A stretch of DNA of 64,000 nt from CAVQOB01 sp963714325 (lineage in GTDB: Bacteria > Pseudomonadota > Alphaproteobacteria > Rhizobiales > Hyphomicrobiaceae). The DNA lies in contig CAVQOB010000021.1 of assembly GCA_963714325.1 (NCBI GenBank), positions 1-64,000 on the forward strand. Reading direction: 5' to 3'. Position numbers and translations under genes: made by a program. The notes beneath the pieces are model-generated. The model did no database searches. It had not been told where the DNA came from and saw nothing but the letters and a program-made list of their open reading frames with translations. This document shows positions 1 to 8,442 of this stretch, piece by piece (positions within the stretch are counted from its first letter, which is position 1; every line of letters starts with the position of its first letter).

Positions 1-540
1 GGCGCGGCTCCTGTGAATTGACCCGTCCACGCCGCAGGATGGATTGCGATCCAATGTCGAGCGATGTCCACGCGGCGGGCCGTGCAGGCCCCCGGGTGCT
101 TAGAAATAGTGTCGAGCCGACGTTAAGCCCGACGGCGCGGGCGGGTCGGCCGATCCGGTGCGCATGCAAACTGAGGGACATCTCCGGCGGACATGAATGC
201 CAGCTGCGTCACACCTTGGTGATAGTGTCCGAGCCCGGGCGCCTCCACAATGCCCGCCGCACCGGCTTGCACGAACGGCGCCGATTCCTCATCGTCGTTA
301 AGCACAAAATCTGCGGCCGACGTGCCGCGCTCTCGGGCCATATCCGATAGAGCTCCTTGCGGACCTCCACGGAAAACTGAGGCGCATCGAACTGGTGTCT
401 GCCGGCCGGTGACGTCGACAAGGGCTCAGCGGACATGTTCAGGTATTCTACTCGGGCCGCCACCACCCCTTGTCTTCCTTTCCGCGAGTTCGCCGGTAAT
501 CGCCGCAAGCGACGTCGCGAACTTCGGAAACACAAGGAAC
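1..540. other. Region without a recognisable gene
   Basis: Several short overlapping reading frames exist on both strands, but none resembles a known family. On the minus strand two frames (about 209-535 and 123-341) could be joined by one frame change into a longer peptide, which might be a decayed gene. This is only a suggestion. The region is the natural downstream flank of ctaA if the mobile element at 541-3375 is removed. Confidence 0.4.
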
Positions 541-559
541 ACTAGGTTCTGTTGACATT
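541..559 (+). repeat. Left terminal inverted repeat of the IS5-type element
   Basis: ACTAGGTTCTGTTGACATT is an exact reverse complement of 3357-3375. The outer CTAG (542-545) is probably the target-site copy rather than element sequence. Confidence 0.85.
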
Positions 560-667
560 AGGGATTGAACTGAACCGCTATCGCGGTAGTGCCCGGCCGT
601 GAGAGCGGCGCCTGTCTGTCAGGATGGTGTGTGTCGAAGACACCGCCAACAGACAGGAGCTTGGCCC

Positions 668-1579
668 ATGCGTATGCGTCATCAGCAGACCCCGTCGAAG
701 CAGACCTCTGAGTCCGCGAACTCGCCGATCAGCCCTTTGCGGCGGCGCATGATCGACGACATGACGATCCGGAACATGTCGCCGGCAACGCAGCGATCCT
801 ACCTCCATGCCGTGAAGGGGTGCAGCGTGTACTTTGGGCGCTCGCCCGAACGGTTGGGCCTGGAAGATGTCCGCGCCTATCAGGTGCATCTGATCTCGAA
901 GGGGATCGCCTGGGCGACGTTGAACCAGATCGTCTGCGCGTTGCGCTTTTTCTACGGCATCACGCTCGGCCAGGACGAAGTTCCGGAGCGCATCCCGTAT
1001 GCGCGCCGACCGAGTCCGCTGCCGGATGTTTTGAGTGAAGACGAGGTCGTGCGGTTCCTGGAAGCGGTGTCGAGCTTGAAGTGCCGTATTGCCCTGACCA
1101 CGGCCTACGCGGCGGGACTGCGCGTGTCCGAGGTGGTGGCCATTGAGGTTCGCAACATCGACAGCGACCGGATGGTGATCCACATCGTGCACGGCAAGGG
1201 CGGCAAGGACCGTTACGTCATGCTGTCGGCACAACTGCTCGTCATTCTGCGCGCCTACTGGAAGCTCGCCCGGCCGAAGCGCTTTCTGTTTCCCGGCCGC
1301 GATGAGGAGTGCGCGATCAACGTCACGGTGCTGCATGCGGCGTGCCGGTCGGCGCGCGAAGCCGCCGGCATTTCGAAGAAGGTGAGCGTGCACACGTTGC
1401 GGCACAGCTTCGCCACACATCTTCTCGAACAGGGCACCGATATTCGGATCATCCAGGCGTTGCTCGGCCACAACAATCTGTCGACGACGGCACGCTACAC
1501 GCGCGTGGCGACAACGACGATCGCATCGACGACAAGCCCGCTGGAGCGCTTGAGCCTGATGGTCGTGCCGCCGTCGTAA
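668..1579 (+). CDS. Tyrosine recombinase/integrase of the IS91-type element
   Basis: A 303-residue site-specific recombinase. A SAM-like N-terminal DNA-binding domain (about residues 25-110) is followed by a catalytic domain with the complete tyrosine-recombinase set: Arg152 (AAGLRVSE), Lys177 (HGKGGK), His242-x-x-Arg245 (HTLRH), His268 (LLGH) and nucleophile Tyr277 (TARYT). The ATG at 668 follows GACAGGAG and is preferred over an upstream in-frame start at 599. The stop lies 6 bases before the GTG of the IS91 transposase, so the two genes are co-transcribed. Recombinases of this kind commonly precede IS91-type transposases in proteobacterial elements. Their exact role in transposition is not settled. 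No residue appears lost, so it could be active. Confidence 0.88.
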   Translation: MRMRHQQTPSKQTSESANSPISPLRRRMIDDMTIRNMSPATQRSYLHAVKGCSVYFGRSPERLGLEDVRAYQVHLISKGIAWATLNQIVCALRFFYGITLGQDEVPERIPYARRPSPLPDVLSEDEVVRFLEAVSSLKCRIALTTAYAAGLRVSEVVAIEVRNIDSDRMVIHIVHGKGGKDRYVMLSAQLLVILRAYWKLARPKRFLFPGRDEECAINVTVLHAACRSAREAAGISKKVSVHTLRHSFATHLLEQGTDIRIIQALLGHNNLSTTARYTRVATTTIASTTSPLERLSLMVVPPS

Positions 1580-1585
1580 GGCGCC

Positions 1586-2797
1586 GTGTCGCGGCCGGTG
1601 TTCGAGGTGGCGGATGTATTCCGCCGTCACGGCGACGCCTATCGAAATCGCAATGCTGGGCATCTGAGCCGTGGCCAACGCAGGGTCATGGGCGCGGTGG
1701 AGGCGTGCCGGACGGCGGCGCTTGGCGGTCACGTCGAGCGGTGCGGCGACTGCGGGCATACGGTCGTCGCATTCAATAGTTGCCGCAACCGGCACTGCCC
1801 CAAGTGTCAGGCGGGTGTCGCCCGCAACTGGCTGGCGGCACGGCAAGCCGATCTCTTGCCGGTCGCCTATTTCCACGTCGTCTTCACACTGCCGGCACCG
1901 ATCGCCACCATGGCCTATCAGAACAAGGCTGCGGTGTACGCGCTGCTGTTCGAGGCCGCGGCCGAGACGTTGCGCACCATCGCCGCCGATGCCAGGCATC
2001 TTGGCGCCGAGATCGGCGTCACCATGGTGCTGCACACCTGGGGGCAGATGCTGACGCACCATCCGCACGTCCATTGCATCGTCACGGGCGGCGGACTGTC
2101 GCCGGATCAGTCTCGCTGGATCCACTGCCGGCCAGGGTTCTTTCTGCCGGTGCGCGTGCTTTCGCGGCTCTTTCGCCGATTGTTTATCGAGAAGATCGAG
2201 GCTGCCCACAAGGCCGGCAAGCTCCGCTTCTTCGGTGATCTGGCGGCCCTCGCCGACAGCCAGACTTTTGCCAATGTCCTGGCGCCGTTGCGTCGCGCCG
2301 AATGGGTCGTGTTCGCCAAACGGCCCTTTGCCGGGCCTACTCAAGTCCTGGCCTACCTCAGCCGCTACACGCACCGGGTCGCTATTGCCAACCGGCGGCT
2401 CGTGCGCCTCGACGACGACAGAGTCACATTCACCTGGAAGGATCATCGGAACGGCACCGCCGCCAGCACAATGACGCTGACAGTCGACGAGTTCATGCGC
2501 CGGTTCTTGCTGCACGTCCTGCCCGATGGCTTCCAGCGCATCCGTCATTATGGTTTTCTCGCCAACGGCCATCGCCGCGCCAAGATCACGTTGATCCGCA
2601 AGCTGCTCGGCGCGGCGGCCCAACCGCCGGTCGTCGCGACCGGCACCGACGAGGAGCCTCACGCCGAGAAAGAAACGCCGACCGCCGCAACGTCACCGTG
2701 CCCCTGCTGCGGTGGCACCATGGCCGTGATCGAGATCCTGCCCGGACCACGGCGCTACACCCGCAATCATGCGCATCGGCGCAACGACACATCATGA
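1586..2797 (+). CDS. IS91-family HUH transposase
   Basis: A 403-residue rolling-circle-type transposase. The N-terminal zinc-binding region has Cys53, Cys56, Cys66, Cys71 and Cys74 (CGDC and CPKC pairs). The metal-binding HUH-like motif is HPHVH (His161 and His163), and the YLSRYTHRVAI segment near residue 275 supplies the candidate catalytic tyrosine typical of the family. It begins with GTG six bases after the recombinase stop. A second CPCC zinc-knuckle-like motif lies near the C-terminus. Full length and motifs suggest it is functional. Elements of this family move by one-ended, rolling-circle transposition and can carry adjacent DNA. Confidence 0.9.
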   Translation: MSRPVFEVADVFRRHGDAYRNRNAGHLSRGQRRVMGAVEACRTAALGGHVERCGDCGHTVVAFNSCRNRHCPKCQAGVARNWLAARQADLLPVAYFHVVFTLPAPIATMAYQNKAAVYALLFEAAAETLRTIAADARHLGAEIGVTMVLHTWGQMLTHHPHVHCIVTGGGLSPDQSRWIHCRPGFFLPVRVLSRLFRRLFIEKIEAAHKAGKLRFFGDLAALADSQTFANVLAPLRRAEWVVFAKRPFAGPTQVLAYLSRYTHRVAIANRRLVRLDDDRVTFTWKDHRNGTAASTMTLTVDEFMRRFLLHVLPDGFQRIRHYGFLANGHRRAKITLIRKLLGAAAQPPVVATGTDEEPHAEKETPTAATSPCPCCGGTMAVIEILPGPRRYTRNHAHRRNDTS

Positions 2798-3057
2798 GCC
2801 GCGAACACTCACCAGACCTCGACCATGGCGCGCGGGCCCCCAACTGCGACGGCATCCTATGGCCCACAGAACGGGTAGCCGCCGGCGACGTTCGAGACAG
2901 CAGCCATCACTGGCAAGTGTTTGGCGGCGTCAGCGCAATCGGCACCCGTTTCGGACGCCTCACGCTCTGCCGAGGCCCGCGCCACGCAAGCGGTCACGCC
3001 GATCAATCCCCATAGCACCTGCGTGCATGGCCCGCAGTTCAGCTCAATCCGGTTTCA
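2798..3057. other. Right part of the IS91-type element, non-coding
   Basis: This stretch between the IS91 transposase and the IS5-type remnant has no plausible gene. CAGTTCAGCTCAATCC at 3035-3050 is, in reverse complement, 14/16 identical to 562-577 near the left end. This may mark the inner boundary of one of the nested elements. Confidence 0.5.
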
Positions 3058-3357
3058 ATGAGGTCGCCGATAGAGCAAGCCGCTTGTCAACAGCCAGAGA
3101 CCTCACAGAAACCTCCAGATTCCAATCGCTTCCGCGACGTGATTGCTGCGGCCGGAGCCGAGGCGGTCATGCCCTCCAACCGCGCGCGATCGCAGACCAT
3201 GCCCTACGACAAAGTCGTCTATCGCGATCGCAATCTGGTCGAGCGGTTCTTCAACAAGATCAAGCATTTTCGGCGTATCGCCACCCGTTACGAGAAGACT
3301 GCGCTGTCGTTCGCTGCCATGCTATCTTTGGTCGGCGCCATGATTTGGCTCCGTTGA
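3058..3357 (+). pseudogene. C-terminal remnant of an IS5-family (IS427-group) DDE transposase
   Basis: From about residue 20 the peptide matches the C-terminal end of IS5-type transposases: GAEAVMPSN, then VVYRDRNLVERFFNKIKHFR, which carries the family's catalytic glutamate, then TRYEKTALSF and a terminal IWLR. The DD part of the DDE triad and everything N-terminal is missing, replaced by the IS91-type insert, so the protein cannot work. The ATG at 3058 is incidental. The stop lies directly at the terminal inverted repeat, as expected for this family. Confidence 0.85.
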
Positions 3358-3375
3358 ATGTCAACAGAACCTAGT
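3357..3375 (-). repeat. Right terminal inverted repeat, overlapping the ctaA stop codon
   Basis: AATGTCAACAGAACCTAGT matches the left end exactly in reverse complement. The CTAG at 3371-3374 contains, on the minus strand, the TAG stop codon of ctaA, so insertion duplicated the stop and left the protein intact. Confidence 0.85.
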
Positions 3376-4447
3376 TGTTGGCGTGCAGGGCAATGTGCGC
3401 ATGAATGATAGCGATGGCAAATAGGATCACGGCACCGGCCTGATGGGCTAAGCCAAGACAGATAGGTACGGTGGCCAACAAGGTCCAAACGCCGAGTGCG
3501 ATCTGTCCCAATACTGCAGCTAGCAAGAGCCGTGAGGTCAAGCGAAGACGCTGATTATCAGCGGTTTGGGTGACGCGTAATGTATGCCACGCAATTAGCA
3601 CCGCAAGCACATAGGCCATCATACGATGATTGAATTGGACTGTCAGCGCATTCTCGAAAACATTCCTCCACCAGGGTGACATGATCCCGAGCCTCGATGG
3701 GATCAGCTGCCCATCCATCAATGGCCATGTATTGTGGGCCAATCCAGCTTTCATGCCGGCGACCAATGCGCCAAGCGCAATCTGTACGAAGGCAGCGAAG
3801 GCGATCAACCCGGACAACAGGCATTGGCCGCGACCGAGCGTTGGTAGGAAAACGTCTTTTGAGCGGAGGCGTTGCAAGGGATCGGCAACCCAAAGCAGCG
3901 CACCGATGATCAATATGGCAACGGACAGATGCAGGGCAAGGCGGTATTGGCTGACGTCGGTCCGGTCGACGAGACCGGATTTGACCATGTACCACCCGAT
4001 CAAGCCTTGCACGCCGCCGAGTGCAAAGATGCCAAGTAGGCGATTGCGCAATGCCGGCAGGATCAATCCGCGCACCAAAAAATACGCGAATGGGACCATG
4101 AAGGCGACGCCAATCAAGCGGCCAAGGAAGCGATGCGCCCATTCCCACCAGAAAATGGCCTTGAATGCCTCCAGCGACATGCCCTTGTTCAGCAGCTTAT
4201 ATTGCGGGATCTCTCGATACTTCGAAAATGCGATTTGCCAGTCGGCGTCGGTGAGGGGCGGTAGCGCACCCACCAGCGGCTGCCACTCCGTGATCGCAAG
4301 TCCGCTATTCGTCAGCCGCGTCGCGCCGCCGACCATGACCATGGCAAAGACGATACCGACCAGACTCAATAACCAATACTGCACGCGCCAGTCCAATAGG
4401 GGCGCCATGGGTTGACCAATCTTGGTCATGCTTCCTTTGGTCGCCAT
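3371..4447 (-). CDS. ctaA: Haem A synthase (COX15/CtaA family)
   Basis: A 358-residue polytopic membrane protein that oxidises haem O to haem A for aa3-type cytochrome oxidase. It has eight predicted transmembrane segments. The family's haem-ligand histidines sit in the expected contexts: WEWAHRFLGR, ALHLSV, FNHRMMAY and LAHQAGA. GGATRLTNSGLAITEWQP near residue 40 is the family signature. The length is usual. The ATG at 4447 gives the family-typical N-terminus. Its TAG stop lies inside the CTAG target of the adjacent insertion sequence, so the coding sequence is complete, but any native downstream terminator has been displaced. Confidence 0.95.
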   Translation of the reverse strand: MATKGSMTKIGQPMAPLLDWRVQYWLLSLVGIVFAMVMVGGATRLTNSGLAITEWQPLVGALPPLTDADWQIAFSKYREIPQYKLLNKGMSLEAFKAIFWWEWAHRFLGRLIGVAFMVPFAYFLVRGLILPALRNRLLGIFALGGVQGLIGWYMVKSGLVDRTDVSQYRLALHLSVAILIIGALLWVADPLQRLRSKDVFLPTLGRGQCLLSGLIAFAAFVQIALGALVAGMKAGLAHNTWPLMDGQLIPSRLGIMSPWWRNVFENALTVQFNHRMMAYVLAVLIAWHTLRVTQTADNQRLRLTSRLLLAAVLGQIALGVWTLLATVPICLGLAHQAGAVILFAIAIIHAHIALHANN

Positions 4448-4567
4448 CCCGATTGCCGGTTCCTAGACTAGAGATCAAGCCGTTCACTTACGCGGCGCTG
4501 GTCCCACATTCAATGTGCCGAAGCAGCACGGGGCTGGCGTGAGCGCGGCGCAACGAAAGAACAATGA

Positions 4568-4777
4568 ATGGGCCAGAAAACACGAAAATTGCTCGGCACG
4601 GTGCTATTGCTTTTGTTCGTCGCCGCTTACGCATTGTTTGTCGTGATGTTCTCTGGCGTGGTTTTGCCGCAGAGCGGCGGTAACAAGCTGGTAGAATTGC
4701 TGTTTTTTGTTGCGGCAGGGCTGGCGTGGGTTCCGCTCGCCGCTTGGCTCATCTCTTGGATGCATCGCCCCCACTGA
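4568..4777 (+). CDS. Small membrane protein, DUF2842 family
   Basis: A 69-residue protein with two predicted transmembrane helices (about residues 8-30 and 42-63) joined by a short polar loop, and a basic start (GQKTRKLLGT). The layout and sequence fit the DUF2842 family of small alphaproteobacterial membrane proteins, whose function is unknown. It is transcribed divergently from ctaA, and I recall this pairing from related genomes. An ATG four bases upstream (4564) is out of frame. Confidence 0.75.
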   Translation: MGQKTRKLLGTVLLLLFVAAYALFVVMFSGVVLPQSGGNKLVELLFFVAAGLAWVPLAAWLISWMHRPH

Positions 4778-4804
4778 CGGCGCGGAACGTCGCTCAGCTG
4801 ATGG

Positions 4805-5878
4805 TCAAAGCGCGACCTTAACCCTCAGACCTGCGACATGTTGTGCCGCATCCAGGAGGGCAAAAGGGAGCCCGGTCAGCAGGACTTTGAGATACCGCAA
4901 GTCCTGGTAGTCCCCGTTGAGCGACATCCGTGGCAACGCCGTGAGTTCGCTCCCGTGACGAGCATAGATCAGGCCCTTTCCGGTCGTCACCGCCGTTGTC
5001 AAGCCCACATCGCGGGCGATGGCAAAGTCGCGGTCGCCCGCAGCCGTCTCATCGCCATAAGGGAAACTGAAGTGTTTGCAAGGGCGCGCGATGTGTTGCG
5101 ATACCACGGCTATGCTTTCCATGATTTCAGCACGCGCCACGTCTGCGTCGAGTTTGGAAACGGCAAAGTGACGACGAGTGTGGGCACCAATCGTTGCCAA
5201 CGGATCGCTGGCGATCGATCTGATTTCATCCCAGTTCATGATCATGGTGGAGCAGAGCCGTTCGCGATCAAATTTTGCGTCTTTGCACCATTGCGCGACC
5301 AGGCTTCGGGCGATCGTTTCGTCGATGCTGCGTAACCACCAATAGATCTCGTGAAAGGCCGAATTCTTGGCTTTTGCGCAATCCAGAACGAAAGTCTTTG
5401 ATCGCCCGTCCATATCAACAGTCAGCTTCTCAAGGCGGCGCAGCGCTTCTTCGAGCGACAACCACCAGAGATCACCGCGGCCATCAGGATAATCCGTCGG
5501 CACATAGATCGCGAAGGGCACGGCATAGCGTCGGAAGATTGGATATGCGAATTCGAGGTTGTCCTTGTAGCCATCATCGAGCGTCAGGCAGATGAAGGGG
5601 CGGCGTTCGCGCTTGTCACTGAGCCGTTCGGCAACTTCGTCGAGTGCGATGATCTCGAATCCAGATTCCAGGACGTAGCGGATCGAATGTTCAAGAAAGT
5701 TCGGCGTAATCCGCAGGATGCGATTGGGCGAGAAATCTGGGGCGATCTCGGGCGAGACCTGATGCAGTGTAACGATGGCGCCAAGTGGGCGTACCAACGG
5801 TGCTAACAGTCGATCAACCCTGCTATAATGCAGCGCTGTGAGCCCGGACTTCATGAATAGGGTTGACCGGGTACTCAT
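4805..5878 (-). CDS. Polysaccharide deacetylase family protein (NodB-like)
   Basis: A 357-residue protein with a NodB-homology fold of carbohydrate esterase family 4. The catalytic/metal motif LTLDDGY supplies Asp101-Asp102 and the GAHTRRH motif supplies metal ligands His233 and His237. FSFPYGD is the later conserved motif. Such enzymes remove N- or O-acetyl groups from surface polysaccharides. No clear signal peptide is visible, so it may act on lipid-linked intermediates in the cytoplasm or be exported another way. It lies beside the exopolysaccharide genes on the same strand as the Wzc-like gene. An internal ATG at 5854 is an alternative start. Confidence 0.85.
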   Translation of the reverse strand: MSTRSTLFMKSGLTALHYSRVDRLLAPLVRPLGAIVTLHQVSPEIAPDFSPNRILRITPNFLEHSIRYVLESGFEIIALDEVAERLSDKRERRPFICLTLDDGYKDNLEFAYPIFRRYAVPFAIYVPTDYPDGRGDLWWLSLEEALRRLEKLTVDMDGRSKTFVLDCAKAKNSAFHEIYWWLRSIDETIARSLVAQWCKDAKFDRERLCSTMIMNWDEIRSIASDPLATIGAHTRRHFAVSKLDADVARAEIMESIAVVSQHIARPCKHFSFPYGDETAAGDRDFAIARDVGLTTAVTTGKGLIYARHGSELTALPRMSLNGDYQDLRYLKVLLTGLPFALLDAAQHVAGLRVKVAL

Positions 5879-6037
5879 GCGGACGTCGATTTCTCAACTG
5901 AGGAACGATTGCGGGTTGTTGAACTGCGCGTGATCAACCTGTCCAGGCGCCTAGCAAGAATCATGCTGTTTTTGCGAAGCTATCGTGTGGTCGACCCGAT
6001 CGGTACAATTAACACTACCAAAACCGAATTCCTCGCC

Positions 6038-8275
6038 TCAAGCTCTGGCCCCGGATGGTGATGTCTTGCCATTGACCAGCCTGCGAACAGCCGATCCTGT
6101 GCCCACCGGCGCGCGGGGCGCGCGCTCAAGCCGGATAACGTCCAGATCGGCCACGTCGTAGCCCAGGAAGTTTCCTTGAGCGGCAGCCTCCAGAACGCTG
6201 CGACGACGGCCGTCAGCGACGACAATTCCAGTATCAAAACGACCTTCCGTCGCCGCAAACAGTTCACGCGCGCGCGTATGTGAGCCCGTGACGACAATAT
6301 GATCGTAGGCCTCATCGAGTGCGTCGAGTAGGAGGTTTGCCCTGTCGGGATCAATATCGGTCGAAGCGGCAGGATCCTGGTTGCCGGCGGTGATCACATG
6401 AGCTTCTGAATTGGGTATGCGTTGGATAACATCTTCAAATGAGGCTTCGCCTGCAAGCAATTCGTTCATCCCGGGAGCCAGCGTACCAGCGATCGATTTG
6501 GCGAGACGCTCGCCATTCAAATCCCAATCGACGAGTACGACCTGTCGCCCTGCATCCGCCAGGGCTTGAGCAAGTGCGACAGCATCTAGGTTGGCGTCGA
6601 CGTCAGTGGTTTCACCGGTGATGAGGGATCGGCAACCCGTCTTATTGGTATAACGCTCCATGAGCATGGCCGCGACGTCTTGCGGGGTCGGTACCGCCGC
6701 CGCCATGACAGCCGTTACGAGTGGCAGCTCATGGACCGGCGCCGCCGATGGGACTGGAGCAGACACTGGAGTGGGGGGAGCCAGCGCAACCTGTGCCATC
6801 CGATCTGGCCCTGGCGCTGCCGGAGCAACCGGATGCAAGTTAATGCGTGACCCGGAACTCGGTTGCGTCACGTTATGTTTGCGCGCGCCAGTGAAGGCCT
6901 CGCTTGTAAACACCCAGGCGAGCCCCAAGATGAATGTCGCCAGAGAAGCCAGCGGCGCGAGGCTCATCTTCGGCCAGGTTTTTTCATTGGAAGGGAAGGC
7001 CTTGGACAATACTTTGGCTTCAACGGGCACGGCCTTGGTGCCAACGGTCGATGCGGCCGCTTCATACTGCTTCTGAATGCGCTCTAGTTCCGCCCGCTTG
7101 GATTTGGCGTTGTCCTCAAGCGAACGCAGCATCGCCTCGTTCGAGCCCGAGCTAACGACCTTGGACTTGGCTTCGTCCAAGCGCTTCTTGATGCTGGATT
7201 CGCGGTCTGCTGCGATCTTGACGTCTTTTTCAATGCTTTCGACGACTTTCTGGACTTCAGATTTGATTTGGCGCTGCAGTCCCGAGAGATCGGCCGTCAG
7301 TTGCCGCATCCGGGGATGGGCCGGCAACAGGGACGCTGACAGTTCGGAGATCTGGCGCTCCAGGCGGACGCGTTGCTCAACGAGACGTGGTACCAGGGCG
7401 GATTTCTGGACGTCGGGCAAGGCTTCTGCGGCGCCGCGTGCCATCATCTCGCGGGCGGCCTGCGCGCGCGCTTCGGCTTCGCTGCGGCTGGTCTGCACAC
7501 GGGTTTGTTCGGAAGAAAGGTCGGCGAGCTGCTGCTCGTTGAGTCCGGTATTCTGTTGGCCGCCCCGGAATATGTTGGTCTCACCACGAACGCGTGTGAC
7601 TTCGGCTTCAGCGGCTGCCGTTTCACGGAGCAGGCGATCGACCTGCGGCTTGAGTTTCAGCGAAGCATCTTCCGTCTCGACGATCGTACGACCGGCAAGG
7701 CTGGCGCGATAGAGATCCGACAATCGATTGGCGAGATCGGCTGAGAATTTTGGATCGGCTGATGCGAACTCGACGGTGATCTGACGTGATTCCTTGACCT
7801 GATAAACCTTGAGCGCCCTGAAGTAGGCATTAAGAACGCGATCCTCATCGGTCTCGTTTGGGCGGGGGGCGCCGATGCCAATCAAGCGGAGTAACGCACT
7901 GAGATTGTCCTGGGGAGGTAGAGCACTGTTGAATTCCGGTCGGGCCGCGAGCTTGGTGTCAGCGGCCAATTTGAGTGCCAGATCGGTCGATTTGAGCGCG
8001 CCCACGTGCGTGCCGACGGCCTCTTTGTCCATGCGAGAGGCGACGTCGGACGATCCACCGTCGCGCTTGGGATCGAGAGGATTGTTGATCCCTGTCGAGA
8101 TGATCTCCAGTTGCGCTTGCGCCACGTACTTCGGCAGCATCTGTGACAGAACGCCGGCCGTCGCCGCTCCAACAAGTGCTGAGCAGAGCAGCAGCTTTGG
8201 CAATCGCTTCTTAATGACGCCGGCGATCGATGCCAGGTCGATGTCATCTGGCGAGGCTGGGTTTTGCATACGCAT
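6038..8275 (-). CDS. Wzc/ExoP-like polysaccharide co-polymerase with degenerate kinase domain
   Basis: A protein of about 745 residues with a Wzz-type chain-length domain: a transmembrane helix near residues 30-50, a long coiled-coil periplasmic part with Ala/Glu-rich heptads, and a second transmembrane helix near 440-460 preceded by a Pro-rich stretch. The C-terminal part aligns with bacterial tyrosine (BY) kinases. However, the Walker A lysine motif is absent (ITGETTDVDANL where GEGKT is expected), while a Walker A'-like VVLVDWDL remains. The extreme C-terminus has no tyrosine cluster. It probably regulates export or polymerisation without autophosphorylation. The ATG at 8275 is preferred to an in-frame TTG at 8296 that lacks a ribosome-binding site. 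Confidence 0.85.
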   Translation of the reverse strand: MRMQNPASPDDIDLASIAGVIKKRLPKLLLCSALVGAATAGVLSQMLPKYVAQAQLEIISTGINNPLDPKRDGGSSDVASRMDKEAVGTHVGALKSTDLALKLAADTKLAARPEFNSALPPQDNLSALLRLIGIGAPRPNETDEDRVLNAYFRALKVYQVKESRQITVEFASADPKFSADLANRLSDLYRASLAGRTIVETEDASLKLKPQVDRLLRETAAAEAEVTRVRGETNIFRGGQQNTGLNEQQLADLSSEQTRVQTSRSEAEARAQAAREMMARGAAEALPDVQKSALVPRLVEQRVRLERQISELSASLLPAHPRMRQLTADLSGLQRQIKSEVQKVVESIEKDVKIAADRESSIKKRLDEAKSKVVSSGSNEAMLRSLEDNAKSKRAELERIQKQYEAAASTVGTKAVPVEAKVLSKAFPSNEKTWPKMSLAPLASLATFILGLAWVFTSEAFTGARKHNVTQPSSGSRINLHPVAPAAPGPDRMAQVALAPPTPVSAPVPSAAPVHELPLVTAVMAAAVPTPQDVAAMLMERYTNKTGCRSLITGETTDVDANLDAVALAQALADAGRQVVLVDWDLNGERLAKSIAGTLAPGMNELLAGEASFEDVIQRIPNSEAHVITAGNQDPAASTDIDPDRANLLLDALDEAYDHIVVTGSHTRARELFAATEGRFDTGIVVADGRRRSVLEAAAQGNFLGYDVADLDVIRLERAPRAPVGTGSAVRRLVNGKTSPSGARA

Positions 8276-8442
8276 GTGATCCGTCGGATAGCTCAAGGTG
8301 GGTTACGTGCTGTTTCGGATTAGACCGTTCCTGGGTAACCAAACGCTTAAGGTTGCAGAATGATACGTCTGCAAAACAATTTTTAACTTGTGTGGGCTAG
8401 AACAGACACATCGTCTGCTGTGTTTGCAAGGAATGGTGCCAG

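Larger units (their letters stand above)
541..3375. mobile_element. Nested insertion sequence: IS5-type shell interrupted by an IS91-type element
   Basis: The segment is bounded by a perfect 19-base inverted repeat (ACTAGGTTCTGTTGACATT at 541-559 and its reverse complement at 3357-3375). The outer CTAG on each side fits a 4-base target duplication, as in the IS427 group of the IS5 family. Only the right end keeps IS5-type transposase sequence (C-terminus, ending at 3357). The inside, from about 580 to 3050-3110, holds a tyrosine recombinase and an IS91-family transposase. The simplest reading is an IS91-type element that landed in, and replaced most of, an IS5-type element. The exact inner boundaries cannot be fixed by eye. 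Confidence 0.8.

Noticed and set aside
578..2662. 694-residue open frame on the minus strand
   Set aside because: It is antisense to the recombinase and IS91 transposase genes, which have full catalytic motifs. The frame is a product of GC-rich third-position bias and resembles no family.
541..3375. ISCR-like element carrying resistance genes
   Set aside because: The insert holds only a recombinase and an IS91-type transposase. No cargo gene is present.
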